Shown here piece after piece: positions 55,114 through 63,985 of a stretch of DNA of 64,000 bases. Origin of the DNA: Alteripontixanthobacter sp. (GTDB taxonomy: Bacteria > Pseudomonadota > Alphaproteobacteria > Sphingomonadales > Sphingomonadaceae); assembly GCA_039968605.1 (NCBI GenBank), contig JBDVPM010000008.1:248001-312000 (forward strand). The letters run 5' to 3'. Numbering within the stretch: position 1 is the stretch's first letter; each line of letters begins with the position of its first letter. The notes beneath the pieces are model-generated. The model ran no database searches and was not told where the DNA came from. It saw only the letters and a list, made by a program, of their open reading frames with translations. Made by a program: the position numbers and the translations under genes.

Positions 55114-57177
55114 ATGGCCAGCACAGACCACCCGTTCTACGATATGCATACGCACGGTTTCGTGCGCGTTGCCACTTGCACTCCCAAGGTTCGCACCGCC
55201 GATGTCGCGTATAATACCAAGGGTATTATCGACGAGGCGAAGCGCGCCGATGCGTGCGATGTGGACCTGATGCTTTACCCCGAGCTATCCGTTTCCAGCT
55301 ATGCGATCGACGACCTGCTGTTGCAGGCCGCGCTGCTCGATGCAGTGGAGGCGGCCATCGGCGATATCGTGGAGGCCAGCCGCGATGTGACCGCCGTGCT
55401 GGTAATCGGCGCCCCGCTGCGGCGCGGCGCGAAGCTGTATAATTGCGCGCTTGCCATCGCCAATGGCAGATTGCTGGGCGTCATCCCGAAGAGCTTCCTG
55501 CCCAATTACCGCGAGTTCTACGAGAAACGCTATTTCTCGCATGGCCGCGACTGCGTGGGCCTCGAAATCGAGGTGAATAGCGAGAGCGTGCCGTTCGGAT
55601 CGGACCTGGTATTCGCAGCGGAAAACCTGCCGGGCTTCACCTTCGGGATGGAAATCTGCGAAGATTTCTGGGCGCCGCGCCCGCCGGGCGCGCTGGCCGC
55701 GCTGGCCGGGGCGACTATCCTGTGCAACCTTTCCGCCAGCCCGATCACCATCGGCAGGGCCGACGATCGGCACCTCCATTGCCGGGCCATGTCCGCCCGC
55801 TCCATGTGCGCCTATCTCTATTCCGCCAGCGGACACGGTGAAAGCACCACCGACCTGGCCTGGGATGGCCAGGGGGTGATTTACGAGCTCGGCAATTTGC
55901 TGGCGGAAAGCGTGCGTTTCGACCGCCAGGCGGAATTATGCTTCACCGATATCGATATCCAGCGCATCGTGGGCGAGCGTATTCGCAACGGCACTTTCAC
56001 CGATGCCGCAGAACATGAAGGCCGGCCGGAAGATTACTACCGCACCGTGAAGTTCCAGCATGATTACAGAGCGGGCGATATCGGGCTGAAACGCGCCATC
56101 CGCCGGTTCCCCTTCGTGCCCAACAATCCGCGCACTCTGGACGAAGATTGTTACGAGGCGTTCAATATTCAGGTGGATGGGCTCATTCGCCGGATGCAGG
56201 CCACAGGCGCTAAATCGCTGATTATCGGCATTTCGGGCGGTCTTGATTCCACCCATGCGCTGCTGGTCGCGGCAAAAGCGTGCGACCGGCTGGGCCTGCC
56301 GCGCAGCTTCATTCGCGGCTATACCATGCCGGGTTTCGGCACCTCCAAGGGTACCAAGTCCAATGCGTGGAAATTGATGGAGGCAACGCGCATCACGGCG
56401 GAGGAGATCGATATCAAGCCCGCCGCACAGCGGATGTTGCAGGATATCGGCCACGCCTTTGCCGATGGCGAGCCGGTTTACGATACGACATTCGAAAACG
56501 TGCAGGCAGGCCTGCGCACCGACTATCTTTTCCGCCTGGCGGGACAGCATGATGGCTTCGTGATCGGCACGGGCGATCTCAGCGAATTGGCACTGGGCTG
56601 GTGCACCTATGGGGTGGGCGACCAGATGAGCCATTATGGCGTCAATTCGGGCGTCCCCAAGACACTGATCCAGTATCTTATCCGCTGGGCGGAGCGGACC
56701 GATCAGTTCGACAATGCGGCAGACAATGCGCTCGACGCGATCCTCGATACGGAAATCAGCCCGGAGCTGGTGCCCGAGGGCGAGGATGGCGAGATCCAGA
56801 GCACCGAGGGACTGATCGGTCCTTACGAGCTTAACGATTTTTTCCTCCACCATATCGTGCGCACCGGGCACCGCCCGGGCCATGTCGCGTTCCTGGCGTG
56901 GCATGCTTGGAAGGATGCAAGCGAAGGGCAGTGGCCGCATGAGTTTCCGGAAGCACGCAAGAATGCCTACGACCTGCCGATCATCGCGCAGTGGCTGGAG
57001 AAATTCTGCTGGCGCTTCTTCCAGTTCAGCCAGTTCAAGCGCAGCGCGATGCCCAATGGTCCGAAGGTTTCCAGTGGCGGGGCGCTGTCGCCGCGCGGGG
57101 ATTGGCGGGCGCCCAGCGATGCAGTTGCGGATGTGTGGCTGGCGCAGCTGAGCGGCGCGTTGCCTCCGTTGGAATAG
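55114..57177 (+). CDS. nadE: glutamine-dependent NAD+ synthetase
   Basis: Makes NAD from nicotinate adenine dinucleotide, ATP and glutamine in the cytoplasm. The N-terminal nitrilase-type glutaminase domain (residues 1-300) shows the triad: Glu57 in YPELSVSSY, Lys126 in IPKSFLPNY and Cys182 in MEICEDFW. The C-terminal synthetase has the ATP loop ISGGLDST near 369-376 and GTGDLSELALGWCTYG. At 687 residues it is of the long class known from Mycobacterium. It follows topoisomerase IB closely and precedes the polyketide operon by 88 bases. Confidence 0.95.
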   Translation: MASTDHPFYDMHTHGFVRVATCTPKVRTADVAYNTKGIIDEAKRADACDVDLMLYPELSVSSYAIDDLLLQAALLDAVEAAIGDIVEASRDVTAVLVIGAPLRRGAKLYNCALAIANGRLLGVIPKSFLPNYREFYEKRYFSHGRDCVGLEIEVNSESVPFGSDLVFAAENLPGFTFGMEICEDFWAPRPPGALAALAGATILCNLSASPITIGRADDRHLHCRAMSARSMCAYLYSASGHGESTTDLAWDGQGVIYELGNLLAESVRFDRQAELCFTDIDIQRIVGERIRNGTFTDAAEHEGRPEDYYRTVKFQHDYRAGDIGLKRAIRRFPFVPNNPRTLDEDCYEAFNIQVDGLIRRMQATGAKSLIIGISGGLDSTHALLVAAKACDRLGLPRSFIRGYTMPGFGTSKGTKSNAWKLMEATRITAEEIDIKPAAQRMLQDIGHAFADGEPVYDTTFENVQAGLRTDYLFRLAGQHDGFVIGTGDLSELALGWCTYGVGDQMSHYGVNSGVPKTLIQYLIRWAERTDQFDNAADNALDAILDTEISPELVPEGEDGEIQSTEGLIGPYELNDFFLHHIVRTGHRPGHVAFLAWHAWKDASEGQWPHEFPEARKNAYDLPIIAQWLEKFCWRFFQFSQFKRSAMPNGPKVSSGGALSPRGDWRAPSDAVADVWLAQLSGALPPLE

Positions 57178-57264
57178 GGTAATGGAACAGGGCCAGGGCC
57201 GGAACACATGCTGTAATTCCCCGGGCTAGCCCCATATCGGGCGTTCAACCCCCAACATGAATCG

Positions 57265-58332
57265 GTGCGCGCAATTTCTACTCCCATCATAAACGCCATG
57301 GCCACAGCCCTGCCTGACCTCGATTTCGAGCAGGACTTCCGGCGCTGGGCACGCGGCCGGGTGGCCGGTACGCGGGCCGAGAAGGTCTATGAGCGGATGG
57401 CCGCGCGCTCCGGCATCGATCATCGCTGGTCGGTGCTGGACGAGCAGGATGCGAAGCTGCACCAGGGCGAGGGATTGTACGGCGATGACGACGCGCCGCC
57501 CTCCACCGCCGCGCGGATGGAACTATATGCCAAACACGCGCCCGAACTGGCGCTCAAGGCGGTGGGCCGCCTGCCCGAACTTGGCGATATCACCCATCTG
57601 GTGGTGGCAAGCTGCACCGGCTTCGTCGCGCCGGGGATCGACCAGATTATTGCCCGGCGGCTGGGGCTCGGCGCGCATGTTGAGCGGGTACTGATCGGCT
57701 TCATGGGCTGCTATGCCGCGGTCACGTCCTTGCGGACGGCGCGCCACATCGTCCGCTCCCAGCCCGACGCGCGGGTGTTGGTGGTGACGGTGGAGCTCAG
57801 CAGCCTGCATCACCAAAGCTACGAACAGATCGAGCCGCTGATGGCCGTCAGCCAGTTTGGCGACGGGGCGGCAGCGGCGCTGGTCACCGGCGCAGGCGAG
57901 GGGCTGGCGCTGGGCGATCCGCTGTCGGTCGAATTGGAACAGTCGGACGAGCTGATCCGCTGGCATATCGGCGACACGGGTTTCGAAATGCATCTTTCGG
58001 GCGAAGTGCCGGGCCGCATCCGCGCCGCCTTGCAGGATGAAGCCCTGCGCGTACGCATCACCGAAGGACACGATGTCGGCGCGATCGAGGCCTGGGCTGT
58101 CCATGCCGGGGGGCGCTCGATTCTCGATGCGGTGGAAGGCGGGCTGGGGCTGGGGGAGGACGCGCTTCGCCATTCGCGCGAAGTTCTGCGTACCTGCGGC
58201 AATATGTCATCCTCCACGCTGATGTTCGTGCTCGAACGCGCAATGCAGGAACGCCCCGCCAGCGGCGTCGCACTGGCCTTCGGGCCGGGACTGGCGATGG
58301 AGGGGCTGCGTTTCAGGTGGCAGGGTGCTTGA
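57265..58332 (+). CDS. type III polyketide synthase
   Basis: A 355-residue chalcone/stilbene-synthase-like homodimeric enzyme that condenses acyl-CoA starters with malonyl-CoA. The catalytic Cys is in GFMGCYAAVTSLR (Cys149), the His in WAVHAGGRSI and the Asn in CGNMSSST. SCTGFVAPGID near 116-126 is also typical. GTG start at 57265, beginning IxTPIINAMATALP-like; an ATG at 57298 would remove a conserved strand. It overlaps the methyltransferase gene by 8 bases. With that gene and the FAD oxidoreductase it forms a small biosynthetic cluster probably making an alkyl-pyrone, resorcinol or quinone. Confidence 0.9.
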   Translation: MRAISTPIINAMATALPDLDFEQDFRRWARGRVAGTRAEKVYERMAARSGIDHRWSVLDEQDAKLHQGEGLYGDDDAPPSTAARMELYAKHAPELALKAVGRLPELGDITHLVVASCTGFVAPGIDQIIARRLGLGAHVERVLIGFMGCYAAVTSLRTARHIVRSQPDARVLVVTVELSSLHHQSYEQIEPLMAVSQFGDGAAAALVTGAGEGLALGDPLSVELEQSDELIRWHIGDTGFEMHLSGEVPGRIRAALQDEALRVRITEGHDVGAIEAWAVHAGGRSILDAVEGGLGLGEDALRHSREVLRTCGNMSSSTLMFVLERAMQERPASGVALAFGPGLAMEGLRFRWQGA

Positions 58333-59011
58333 AAACCGACTGATTGCCGAGGAGTTGATGGACTCCGAGGATTTGGACGAGGCCACCTATGTCGATGTCG
58401 TCCACGACCTCGCCAAGGTGAACCGGATTACCATGGCCGCGCGGCCGACGCTCGATTTCCTGTCGCGCGCCGTGGGTGACCGGAATTCTTTCAGGCTGCT
58501 GGATGTGGGTTTCGGCGATGGCGATATGCTGCGCCAAATCGCGCGCTGGGCGCAAAAGCGCGGGATCGAGGCGGAGCTGGTCGGCATCGACCTGAACCGG
58601 CGGAGCCTGGCTGCAGCGCGGGATCCGGCGCATGACGATCTGAATATCGATTACCGCATCGGCGATTACGCCGATCTCGCCGGGGAAGGCTGGGACTGCG
58701 TCGTTTCCAGCCTGGTCGCGCATCATATGACCCGCCCGCAGCTCACCGCATTCCTGCGCTTCATGGATCGTGAGGCGCGCGCCGGCTGGCTGGTCAACGA
58801 TCTGCACCGACACGGGTTGGCCTATTTCGGCTACCCGCTGCTCGCCGGCCTGATGCGCTGGCACCCGATCGTGAAGCATGATGGCCGAATGAGCATTGCG
58901 CGCTCCTATCGCCCCGCCGAATGGCCGCCGATCCTGTCCGATGCCGGGATCGAAGGAGCGCGCATCTATCGCGCCTTTCCATTCCGGCTCTGCGCGGAGA
59001 AATTGCGGTGA
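58325..59011 (+). CDS. SAM-dependent methyltransferase of the type III PKS cluster
   Basis: A 228-residue class I methyltransferase. The SAM motif is FRLLDVGFGDGDMLRQIA near residues 57-74, with an acidic post-II residue (LVGIDLNRRSL) and WDCVVSSLVAHH near 123-134. GTG start overlapping the PKS end; its stop TGA overlaps the GTG of the oxidoreductase (GTGA). Operon position indicates methylation of the polyketide product, on carbon or oxygen (inference). Confidence 0.88.
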   Translation: MLENRLIAEELMDSEDLDEATYVDVVHDLAKVNRITMAARPTLDFLSRAVGDRNSFRLLDVGFGDGDMLRQIARWAQKRGIEAELVGIDLNRRSLAAARDPAHDDLNIDYRIGDYADLAGEGWDCVVSSLVAHHMTRPQLTAFLRFMDREARAGWLVNDLHRHGLAYFGYPLLAGLMRWHPIVKHDGRMSIARSYRPAEWPPILSDAGIEGARIYRAFPFRLCAEKLR

Positions 59012-60096
59012 GCCGCCCGCTGGTTCTGGGGGCCGGGCCTGCCGGAAGTATGGCCGCGATGTTGCTGGCGCGTGGCGGAGCGGAGCCTATCCTGATCGAC
59101 CGCGATGCCGAAGTCGGCGATGCGCTGTGCGGTGGTTTCATGAGCTGGCGCACCGCCGCAAGGCTGCAAAATGCCGGGCTCGAGTTGGCCGATCTGGGGG
59201 CGCAGCGGGTGACCCGGCTAGCGCTCTATGCAGGTCGGCGCGAGGCCCATGCGCAATTGCCCGAGCAAGGCTACGGACTGTCGCGCCATGCGCTCGATAC
59301 AAGAATGCGCGCGATGGCGGTAGAAGCAGGCGCACAGCTGGAAATCGACCGGGCGCGCGAGGTTTCCTGTTCGGGCATTGGCGGCGTTATTGTGGGAGAG
59401 CGGCAGGATTGGCGCTCCGACACGATCTTCCTGGCGAGCGGCAAGCATGACGTGCGCAGGCTGTCTCGGCCGCGCGTGAATGATGACAGTGCGCTTGGTA
59501 TCCGGATGCGTATTCCGGGTAATCCCGAACTGGCGCAGCTTGTGGGCGATGCGATCGAGCTGCATTTCTTTCCCGGAGGCTATGCCGGGATCGTGCTGCA
59601 GGAAGATGGCGCGGCCAATATCTGCCTTGCCCTGCGTAAATCGCTGCTGGCCGAGGCTGGCGGCACCCCGCGCGCGCTGCTTCTGACCCTTGGCGAGGCC
59701 CATCCTGCCTTTGGCAAACGTATCGCTCATGCGGCGCAGGACCTGCCGATCCAGACCATCGGTGCGGTGCCCTATGGCTGGATTGCCCGCGACACCGTCC
59801 CGGGCCTGTTCAGGCTGGGCGACCAGGCGGCGGTCATCCCGTCACTGGCGGGCGAAGGCATGGCAATCGCGCTCGCCAGCGCGGAAAATGCGGTGGCGCA
59901 TTGGCTGGCTGGCGGAGCAAGCCAAGCGGAAAACTACCAGCGCGCCTTTGCCGCCGAGGCGCTGCGTCCGGTCAAAACCGCCAAGGCTATCTGGTCGCTT
60001 GCCGAAACGCGGCACGGTGGGCAGTTGATCACCGCCGCTGCCAATCTTGCGCCGCCGCTCGCCAATATGGCAATGCGCGCGAGCCGGATAGGTTAA
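59008..60096 (+). CDS. FAD-dependent oxidoreductase of the type III PKS cluster
   Basis: A 362-residue flavoprotein of the geranylgeranyl-reductase/aromatic hydroxylase type. The N-terminal FAD motif is VLGAGPAGSMAAMLLARGGA (residues 6-25), then DALCGGFMSWRT, and the second FAD motif LFRLGDQAAVIPSLAGEGMAIALASA (key GDQA near 272). It could hydroxylate or oxidise the ring made by the PKS. GTG start overlaps the methyltransferase stop; an upstream ATG at 58921 is a shadow. It ends with a 4-base overlap against convergent ilvE. Confidence 0.87.
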   Translation: MSRPLVLGAGPAGSMAAMLLARGGAEPILIDRDAEVGDALCGGFMSWRTAARLQNAGLELADLGAQRVTRLALYAGRREAHAQLPEQGYGLSRHALDTRMRAMAVEAGAQLEIDRAREVSCSGIGGVIVGERQDWRSDTIFLASGKHDVRRLSRPRVNDDSALGIRMRIPGNPELAQLVGDAIELHFFPGGYAGIVLQEDGAANICLALRKSLLAEAGGTPRALLLTLGEAHPAFGKRIAHAAQDLPIQTIGAVPYGWIARDTVPGLFRLGDQAAVIPSLAGEGMAIALASAENAVAHWLAGGASQAENYQRAFAAEALRPVKTAKAIWSLAETRHGGQLITAAANLAPPLANMAMRASRIG

Positions 60097-61172
60097 TCCA
60101 GCGGCATTACCCAGCCATGCGTATCTGCCACGCGTCCTTGCTGGATGCCGACGAGTTTCTCGCGCAGCTTCGTGGTCAGCTGGCCCGGCCCGCCGCTGCC
60201 GATTTCGAATGAACCGTCCGGCCCGTCCACCCTGCCCACCGGCGTGACGACTGCCGCTGTCCCGCAGGCCATCGTCTCCAGCAATTTGCCGGTGGCGGCA
60301 TCGGCGCGCCACTGGTCGATCGAATAGGGTTCCTCGCGCAATTCCAGCCCCTCTTCGCGGATCAACTGGATCAGGCTGTCGCGCGTAATACCGGGCAGGA
60401 TCGTACCGGTCAGCGGCGGCGTGACGACGCTGCCATCGTCCATCGCGAAGAACAGGTTCATGCCGCCCAGTTCCTCGATCCATTTCTTGTCCACCGCGTC
60501 GAGAAACACAACCTGGTCGCAGCCATGTTCGGTTGCCTCGGCCTGGGGCACCAGACTGGCGGCGTAATTGCCGCCGGTCTTGGCAAAGCCGGTGCCGCCG
60601 GGCGCGGCGCGGGTGAAATTGCGGCTGACCCAGATGCTGACGGCGGGGACCCCGGATTTGAAGTAATTGCCGACCGGGCTGGCGATCACCAGGAACTTGT
60701 ATTGCTTGGCCGGGCGGACACCCAGAAATGCCTCGCTCGCGAACATGAAGGGGCGCAGGTACAATGCGCCGCCTTCCACCGTGGGAAACCAGTCGCGGTC
60801 GGCACCGACCAGCTGTCGGACAGCTTCGATGAACAGATCTTCGGGCAGTTCGGGCATCGCCATGCGCTGGGCGGAGCGATTGAAACGCTGCGCATTCTGC
60901 TCGGGCCGGAACAAAGCGAGCGAACCGTCCTGCTGCCGATACGCCTTCATCCCTTCGAAGATTTCCTGCGCATAATGCAGCACCGCGCAGGCCGGGTCGA
61001 GCGTCAATGGCTCGCGCGGGCCGAGCGTGGCCGAATGCCAGCCTTCACCCTCACTCCAGTCTATCGAGACCATGTGATCGGAAAACACTTTGCCGAAACC
61101 GGGGTCGGCAATAGCTTGCTGGCGGGTAGCGGATGGCACGGGCGCAGGGTGCGGGATGTGGTCGAATTGCAT
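60093..61172 (-). CDS. ilvE: branched-chain amino acid aminotransferase
   Basis: PLP enzyme (fold type IV) for the last step of leucine, isoleucine and valine synthesis. The 359-residue protein shows LHYAQEIFEGMKAYRQ near residue 67, YLRPFMFASEAFLGV, FAKTGGNYAASL with the PLP Lys near 196, and IEELGGMNLFF. The length fits the larger (about 360-residue) BCAT II group. The start is the ATG at 61172, where family homology begins; an upstream ATG at 61208 is in frame. A gene-poor structured region of 468 bases lies upstream on its transcript side. Confidence 0.95.
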   Translation of the reverse strand: MQFDHIPHPAPVPSATRQQAIADPGFGKVFSDHMVSIDWSEGEGWHSATLGPREPLTLDPACAVLHYAQEIFEGMKAYRQQDGSLALFRPEQNAQRFNRSAQRMAMPELPEDLFIEAVRQLVGADRDWFPTVEGGALYLRPFMFASEAFLGVRPAKQYKFLVIASPVGNYFKSGVPAVSIWVSRNFTRAAPGGTGFAKTGGNYAASLVPQAEATEHGCDQVVFLDAVDKKWIEELGGMNLFFAMDDGSVVTPPLTGTILPGITRDSLIQLIREEGLELREEPYSIDQWRADAATGKLLETMACGTAAVVTPVGRVDGPDGSFEIGSGGPGQLTTKLREKLVGIQQGRVADTHGWVMPLD

Positions 61173-61326
61173 GGCCGAGCGGGTAATCCGGTGCAGCCAA
61201 GAGGGCAAGTGTTTGGGTCGGGATGGGCGTTGTCAGCCGGACTTTTGGGCGGTGGTTTCCCAGCAGGCTGCCAGCCATCCAATAGGGAGTGGGTGCCACC
61301 GCCCGGCGTTTGTGCGCCATCAATGA

Positions 61327-61363
61327 GAAGGGCGGCCCCGGCCTAAGCCGGGAACCGCCCTTC
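61327..61363 (-). terminator. GC-rich hairpin ending the small transcript upstream of ilvE
   Basis: GAAGGGCGGCCCCGGC pairs with GCCGGGAACCGCCCTTC (16 bp with a small bulge) around a CTAA loop. On the reverse strand it is followed by TCATTGA, not a real T run, so it may be an attenuator, a weak terminator or a stability element. Confidence 0.5.
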
Positions 61364-61410
61364 GCATGGTCAGCGGCCGGAAGTGCCGCCCACGAAAACT
61401 TTATCCGGGC

Positions 61411-61470
61411 CTAGCCCAAATAATTCCTCGTGCGGAACTGTACCGACCCCCTTGCTGAACCATGAGACAT
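61411..61470 (-). CDS. possible 19-residue ORF with near-perfect ribosome binding site
   Basis: An ATG at 61470 is preceded, 7 bases away, by GGAGG within AAAGGAGGTGATC, which is complementary to the 16S 3' end over its whole length. The frame runs 19 codons to a TAG at 61411. In the +2 frame a longer protein-like reading (ending HEELFGLGPDKVFVGGTSGR) continues to a TGA at 61370-61372, just before the hairpin, but has no start codon. Either the tiny ORF is real or a two-base TC repeat right after the ATG has broken a longer small gene. Confidence 0.4.
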   Translation of the reverse strand: MSHGSARGSVQFRTRNYLG

Positions 61471-61640
61471 CGGATCACCTCCTTTCGCGCTTTTAAGCCA
61501 AGACCTCTGCCGATCACCGGGGAGGCCAAGGCCTGCGTTAACCGCTGGCCTTGTTTGCATATGTGAATCGACATTGCCCGCAACGCAAGGGGCGAATTGA
61601 AGTTTTTCCCCAAACGCCGATTTGCGCAGCAGCCGCTGCC

Positions 61641-62213
61641 CTATCGGCAATCCTCGATCACGCGGGTGACTTCGGGCCAGGCCGGAACATAAAGCGTCGG
61701 CAGACCCTGCGCTTCGACGGCGAATCGACCCTTGCTGAACGCCATCGCCTCCAGCAGCGCATCGCGCGCTGGCAGATCGGTGCGCAGCGCGGGAAGCTGG
61801 TCGCCGACCTGGCGCGCGGTCACCATGCGGTCGCCCGTTTCGGTGCGGATACGCATGGGTACCTCGCCGTTCCCGCTGCCTGCGCGCAGCAACGCAACGG
61901 TGCCCGATGCCGGATCGCAGCGCATTGCGAAGGCCGGATTGCCGCCCGCATTGCCATAGGTCGCGAGCGATCCGCTGCCATCGGTGCGATAGGCCCAATC
62001 CCCCGGCGAGCGCGGCGCATCCATCCAATTGTCGTAAACGGGCTGCGTCACGACCGGCGGCGGTGCGGCGGTTGATGTTGGCATCGGCATGGCTACCGGC
62101 GTTCGTGTCGTCTCGGGTTCAGGGGCCGGCGCGCAGCAGGCAACGATCAGAGTGGTCAGCGAAAGCGGGATGGCAGCGTATTTCAAGGAATTCCTCCGGG
62201 TGGTCTGCTTCAT
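61641..62213 (-). CDS. hypothetical lipoprotein
   Basis: A 190-residue protein with a lipoprotein signal: basic n-region (MKQTTRRNSLK), hydrophobic core and lipobox LIVAC, with Cys near residue 26 as the lipidation site, then a Pro/Thr-rich linker (about 27-55). The mature domain (WMDAPRSPGDWAYRT..., FAMRCDPASGTVALLRAG) resembles no named family I can assign with confidence and ends in a pair-capable Cys (EDCR). Divergent from tlyA. Confidence 0.75.
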   Translation of the reverse strand: MKQTTRRNSLKYAAIPLSLTTLIVACCAPAPEPETTRTPVAMPMPTSTAAPPPVVTQPVYDNWMDAPRSPGDWAYRTDGSGSLATYGNAGGNPAFAMRCDPASGTVALLRAGSGNGEVPMRIRTETGDRMVTARQVGDQLPALRTDLPARDALLEAMAFSKGRFAVEAQGLPTLYVPAWPEVTRVIEDCR

Positions 62214-62240
62214 CAATGCGCGCTAACGCCTTTCGGGTCC

Positions 62241-63020
62241 ATGAGCACGAAATTACGCATAGACCAATTGCTCGTAGAGCGCGGGCTGGCCGAGAGCCGG
62301 GCGCGGGCGCAGGCGCTGGTGATGGCCGGGCTGGTATTCTCCGGCGAGGCGAAACTGGCCAAGCCCGGCCAGCAGATTGCCGCCGACGCGCCGCTTGATG
62401 TGCGCGGACGCGATCATCCCTGGGTGGGGCGAGGCGGGATCAAGCTGGCCCATGCGCTGGCAGCATTCGGTCTCGATCCGGCGGGCGCAATCGCGATGGA
62501 TATCGGCAGTTCTACCGGCGGGTTTACCGATGTGCTGCTGCAGAACGGAGCTGCGCATGTGTTCGCGGTGGATTCGGGGACCAACCAGCTCGCCTGGAAA
62601 CTGCGGCAGGATGACCGGGTGAGCGTGCTGGAGCAGACCAGTGCGCGCATCCTGACCGCCGAGCAGATCGACCGCCCATGCGATTGGGTGGTGTGCGATG
62701 CCAGCTTCATCTCGCTGGCCAAGGTGCTGGAAGTTCCATTGGCGCTGGCCGCGCCCGATTGCCGTCTGGTCGCGCTGATCAAGCCGCAATTCGAAGTTGG
62801 CCGTGACGAGGTGGGCAAGAAAGGCGTGGTAAGCGACCCCGTGCTGCATACGCGCGTATGCGACGAGGTGCGGGCATGGCTCGAAAGTGAGGGCTGGCAA
62901 ATTCAGGGTATCGTCCAGAGCCCGATTACCGGACCGCAAGGCAATATCGAATTCCTGATTTCGGCATGGCGAGCGGCAGGCCAGTCGTCTGAAGGTGGGA
63001 CGGATGGGGGGCAGCCATGA
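62241..63020 (+). CDS. tlyA: TlyA-family rRNA methyltransferase/hemolysin-like protein
   Basis: A 259-residue protein with an N-terminal S4 RNA-binding domain (RIDQLLVERGLAESRARAQALVMAG, residues 6-30) and an FtsJ-like methyltransferase domain: GGIKLAHAL, AMDIGSSTGGFTDVLLQNGA near 86-105 (SAM motif I), CDASFISL and LIKPQFEVG. In actinobacteria TlyA makes 2'-O-methylcytidine in 16S and 23S rRNA; the "hemolysin" name is old. The C-terminus has a short Gly/Ser tail. Confidence 0.92.
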   Translation: MSTKLRIDQLLVERGLAESRARAQALVMAGLVFSGEAKLAKPGQQIAADAPLDVRGRDHPWVGRGGIKLAHALAAFGLDPAGAIAMDIGSSTGGFTDVLLQNGAAHVFAVDSGTNQLAWKLRQDDRVSVLEQTSARILTAEQIDRPCDWVVCDASFISLAKVLEVPLALAAPDCRLVALIKPQFEVGRDEVGKKGVVSDPVLHTRVCDEVRAWLESEGWQIQGIVQSPITGPQGNIEFLISAWRAAGQSSEGGTDGGQP

Positions 63021-63102
63021 TCGGGGCGTTGCGCGCGCCCGGCGGTTTCGCCATGACTGCTGGCGAAAGAATCGCCTTACTTCCAATTACAATGGAAACT
63101 GG

Positions 63103-63657
63103 ATGACGACCTTAGCTTCGCGCGCACAATTAAGAGCAAGTTTCCTGCGCTGGGCCCTGTTCGTGGTGCCCGCCGTTGTGTTGCTGGGGTTCCTGTCTGG
63201 GCGGCTGGCAGGCAGCGGAGCGGGCGATCCGTGGTTCGATTCGCTGATAAAGCCGGACATCTACCCGCCGCCGGTGTGGTTCGGAATTGTCTGGACCGTA
63301 CTCTACATCATGATGGGCCTGGCATTGGCGCTGGTATGTGCCGCCTGGGGCGCACGGGGGCGCAAGGCTGCAATTATCGCTTTTGCGGTGCAGTTCGTTT
63401 TCAACCTGACCTGGTCCCCGATGTTCTTCGGCGCGCATCAGATCACCAATGCGCTGATCGTGATCGTGCTGCTGGACATCGCGCTGATTGCCACGATCGT
63501 GCTGTTCTGGCGGGTGCGGCGGCTGGCTGCGTGGCTGCTGGTGCCCTATCTCGCTTGGACGATCTTCGCCACGGCACTGAATTACGAGTTCCTGCGGCTG
63601 AACCCCGATGCCGATGGGCGAGAGCAGAACAATGCCGTGCAGCGGATCGAAATCTAG
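63103..63657 (+). CDS. TspO/MBR family membrane protein
   Basis: A 184-residue five-helix membrane protein of the TspO/translocator family, which binds porphyrins and affects tetrapyrrole and stress responses in alphaproteobacteria. Typical motifs: W-FDSLIKPDIYPPPVWFGIVWTVLYIMMG (key part PPPVWFGIVWTVLY), FNLTWSPMFFG near 119-129, and YLAWTIFATALNYEFLRLN at the end. The first membrane segment has an unusual basic N-terminal lead. The start is the ATG at 63103; the frame upstream overlaps the tlyA end and is hydrophilic. Confidence 0.9.
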   Translation: MTTLASRAQLRASFLRWALFVVPAVVLLGFLSGRLAGSGAGDPWFDSLIKPDIYPPPVWFGIVWTVLYIMMGLALALVCAAWGARGRKAAIIAFAVQFVFNLTWSPMFFGAHQITNALIVIVLLDIALIATIVLFWRVRRLAAWLLVPYLAWTIFATALNYEFLRLNPDADGREQNNAVQRIEI

Positions 63658-63736
63658 CGGCTGAATTTGCCGGCACGCCCAGCGCTCGGCCGAACTCGCG
63701 CTTTACATCCGGGGCCGGCCTGCCCAAATAAGCGTC

Positions 63737-63985
63737 ATGCAAAGCCAGAACCCCCGCATCGCCGACTTCGTCAAGCTCGCCAACAGCGCGGCAGGCACGT
63801 TTGCGGGCATGACCCGCGAAGCCCGCGAAAGCGCGCGCGAGCGGGTGAAGGAAGCGATGGGCGGCATGGATTTCGTCAGCCGCGAGGAATTCGACACGGT
63901 CAAGGCGATGGCCGCCAAGGCGCGCGAAGAAAACGAGCAACTGGCGCAGCGGATCGCTGCGCTCGAAGCCAAGGCGGGCAGCTGA
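63737..63985 (+). CDS. UbiK/BMFP-family accessory protein
   Basis: An 82-residue protein: an amphipathic N-terminal part (PRIADFVKLANSAAGTFAGMTRE), then FVSREEFDTVKAMAAKAREENEQL and a C-terminal heptad coiled coil ending RIAALEAK. This is the pattern of the BMFP/UbiK family, trimeric coiled-coil proteins that help ubiquinone synthesis in enterobacteria and fuse membranes in vitro. The role here is inferred from family only. Confidence 0.8.
   Translation: MQSQNPRIADFVKLANSAAGTFAGMTREARESARERVKEAMGGMDFVSREEFDTVKAMAAKAREENEQLAQRIAALEAKAGS

Larger units (their letters stand above)
61173..61640 (-). other. gene-poor structured region upstream of ilvE
   Basis: No ordinary gene lies in these 468 bases. 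On the reverse strand it carries, in order of transcription, a hairpin at 61552-61528 (AAGGCC and GCG paired with CGC and GGCCTT), a near-perfect anti-16S sequence at 61482-61473 (GGAGGTGATC), an ATG at 61470 and a long GC-rich hairpin at 61363-61327. It looks like a small transcript with a tiny ORF, or a long leader of ilvE. Confidence 0.5.

Noticed and set aside
61473-61487. Forward-strand GGATCACCTCCTTTC as a 16S rRNA 3'-end remnant
   Set aside because: The match stops at the anti-Shine-Dalgarno core, with no 16S helix 45 sequence before it; a ribosome binding site on the reverse strand with an ATG seven bases on explains it better.
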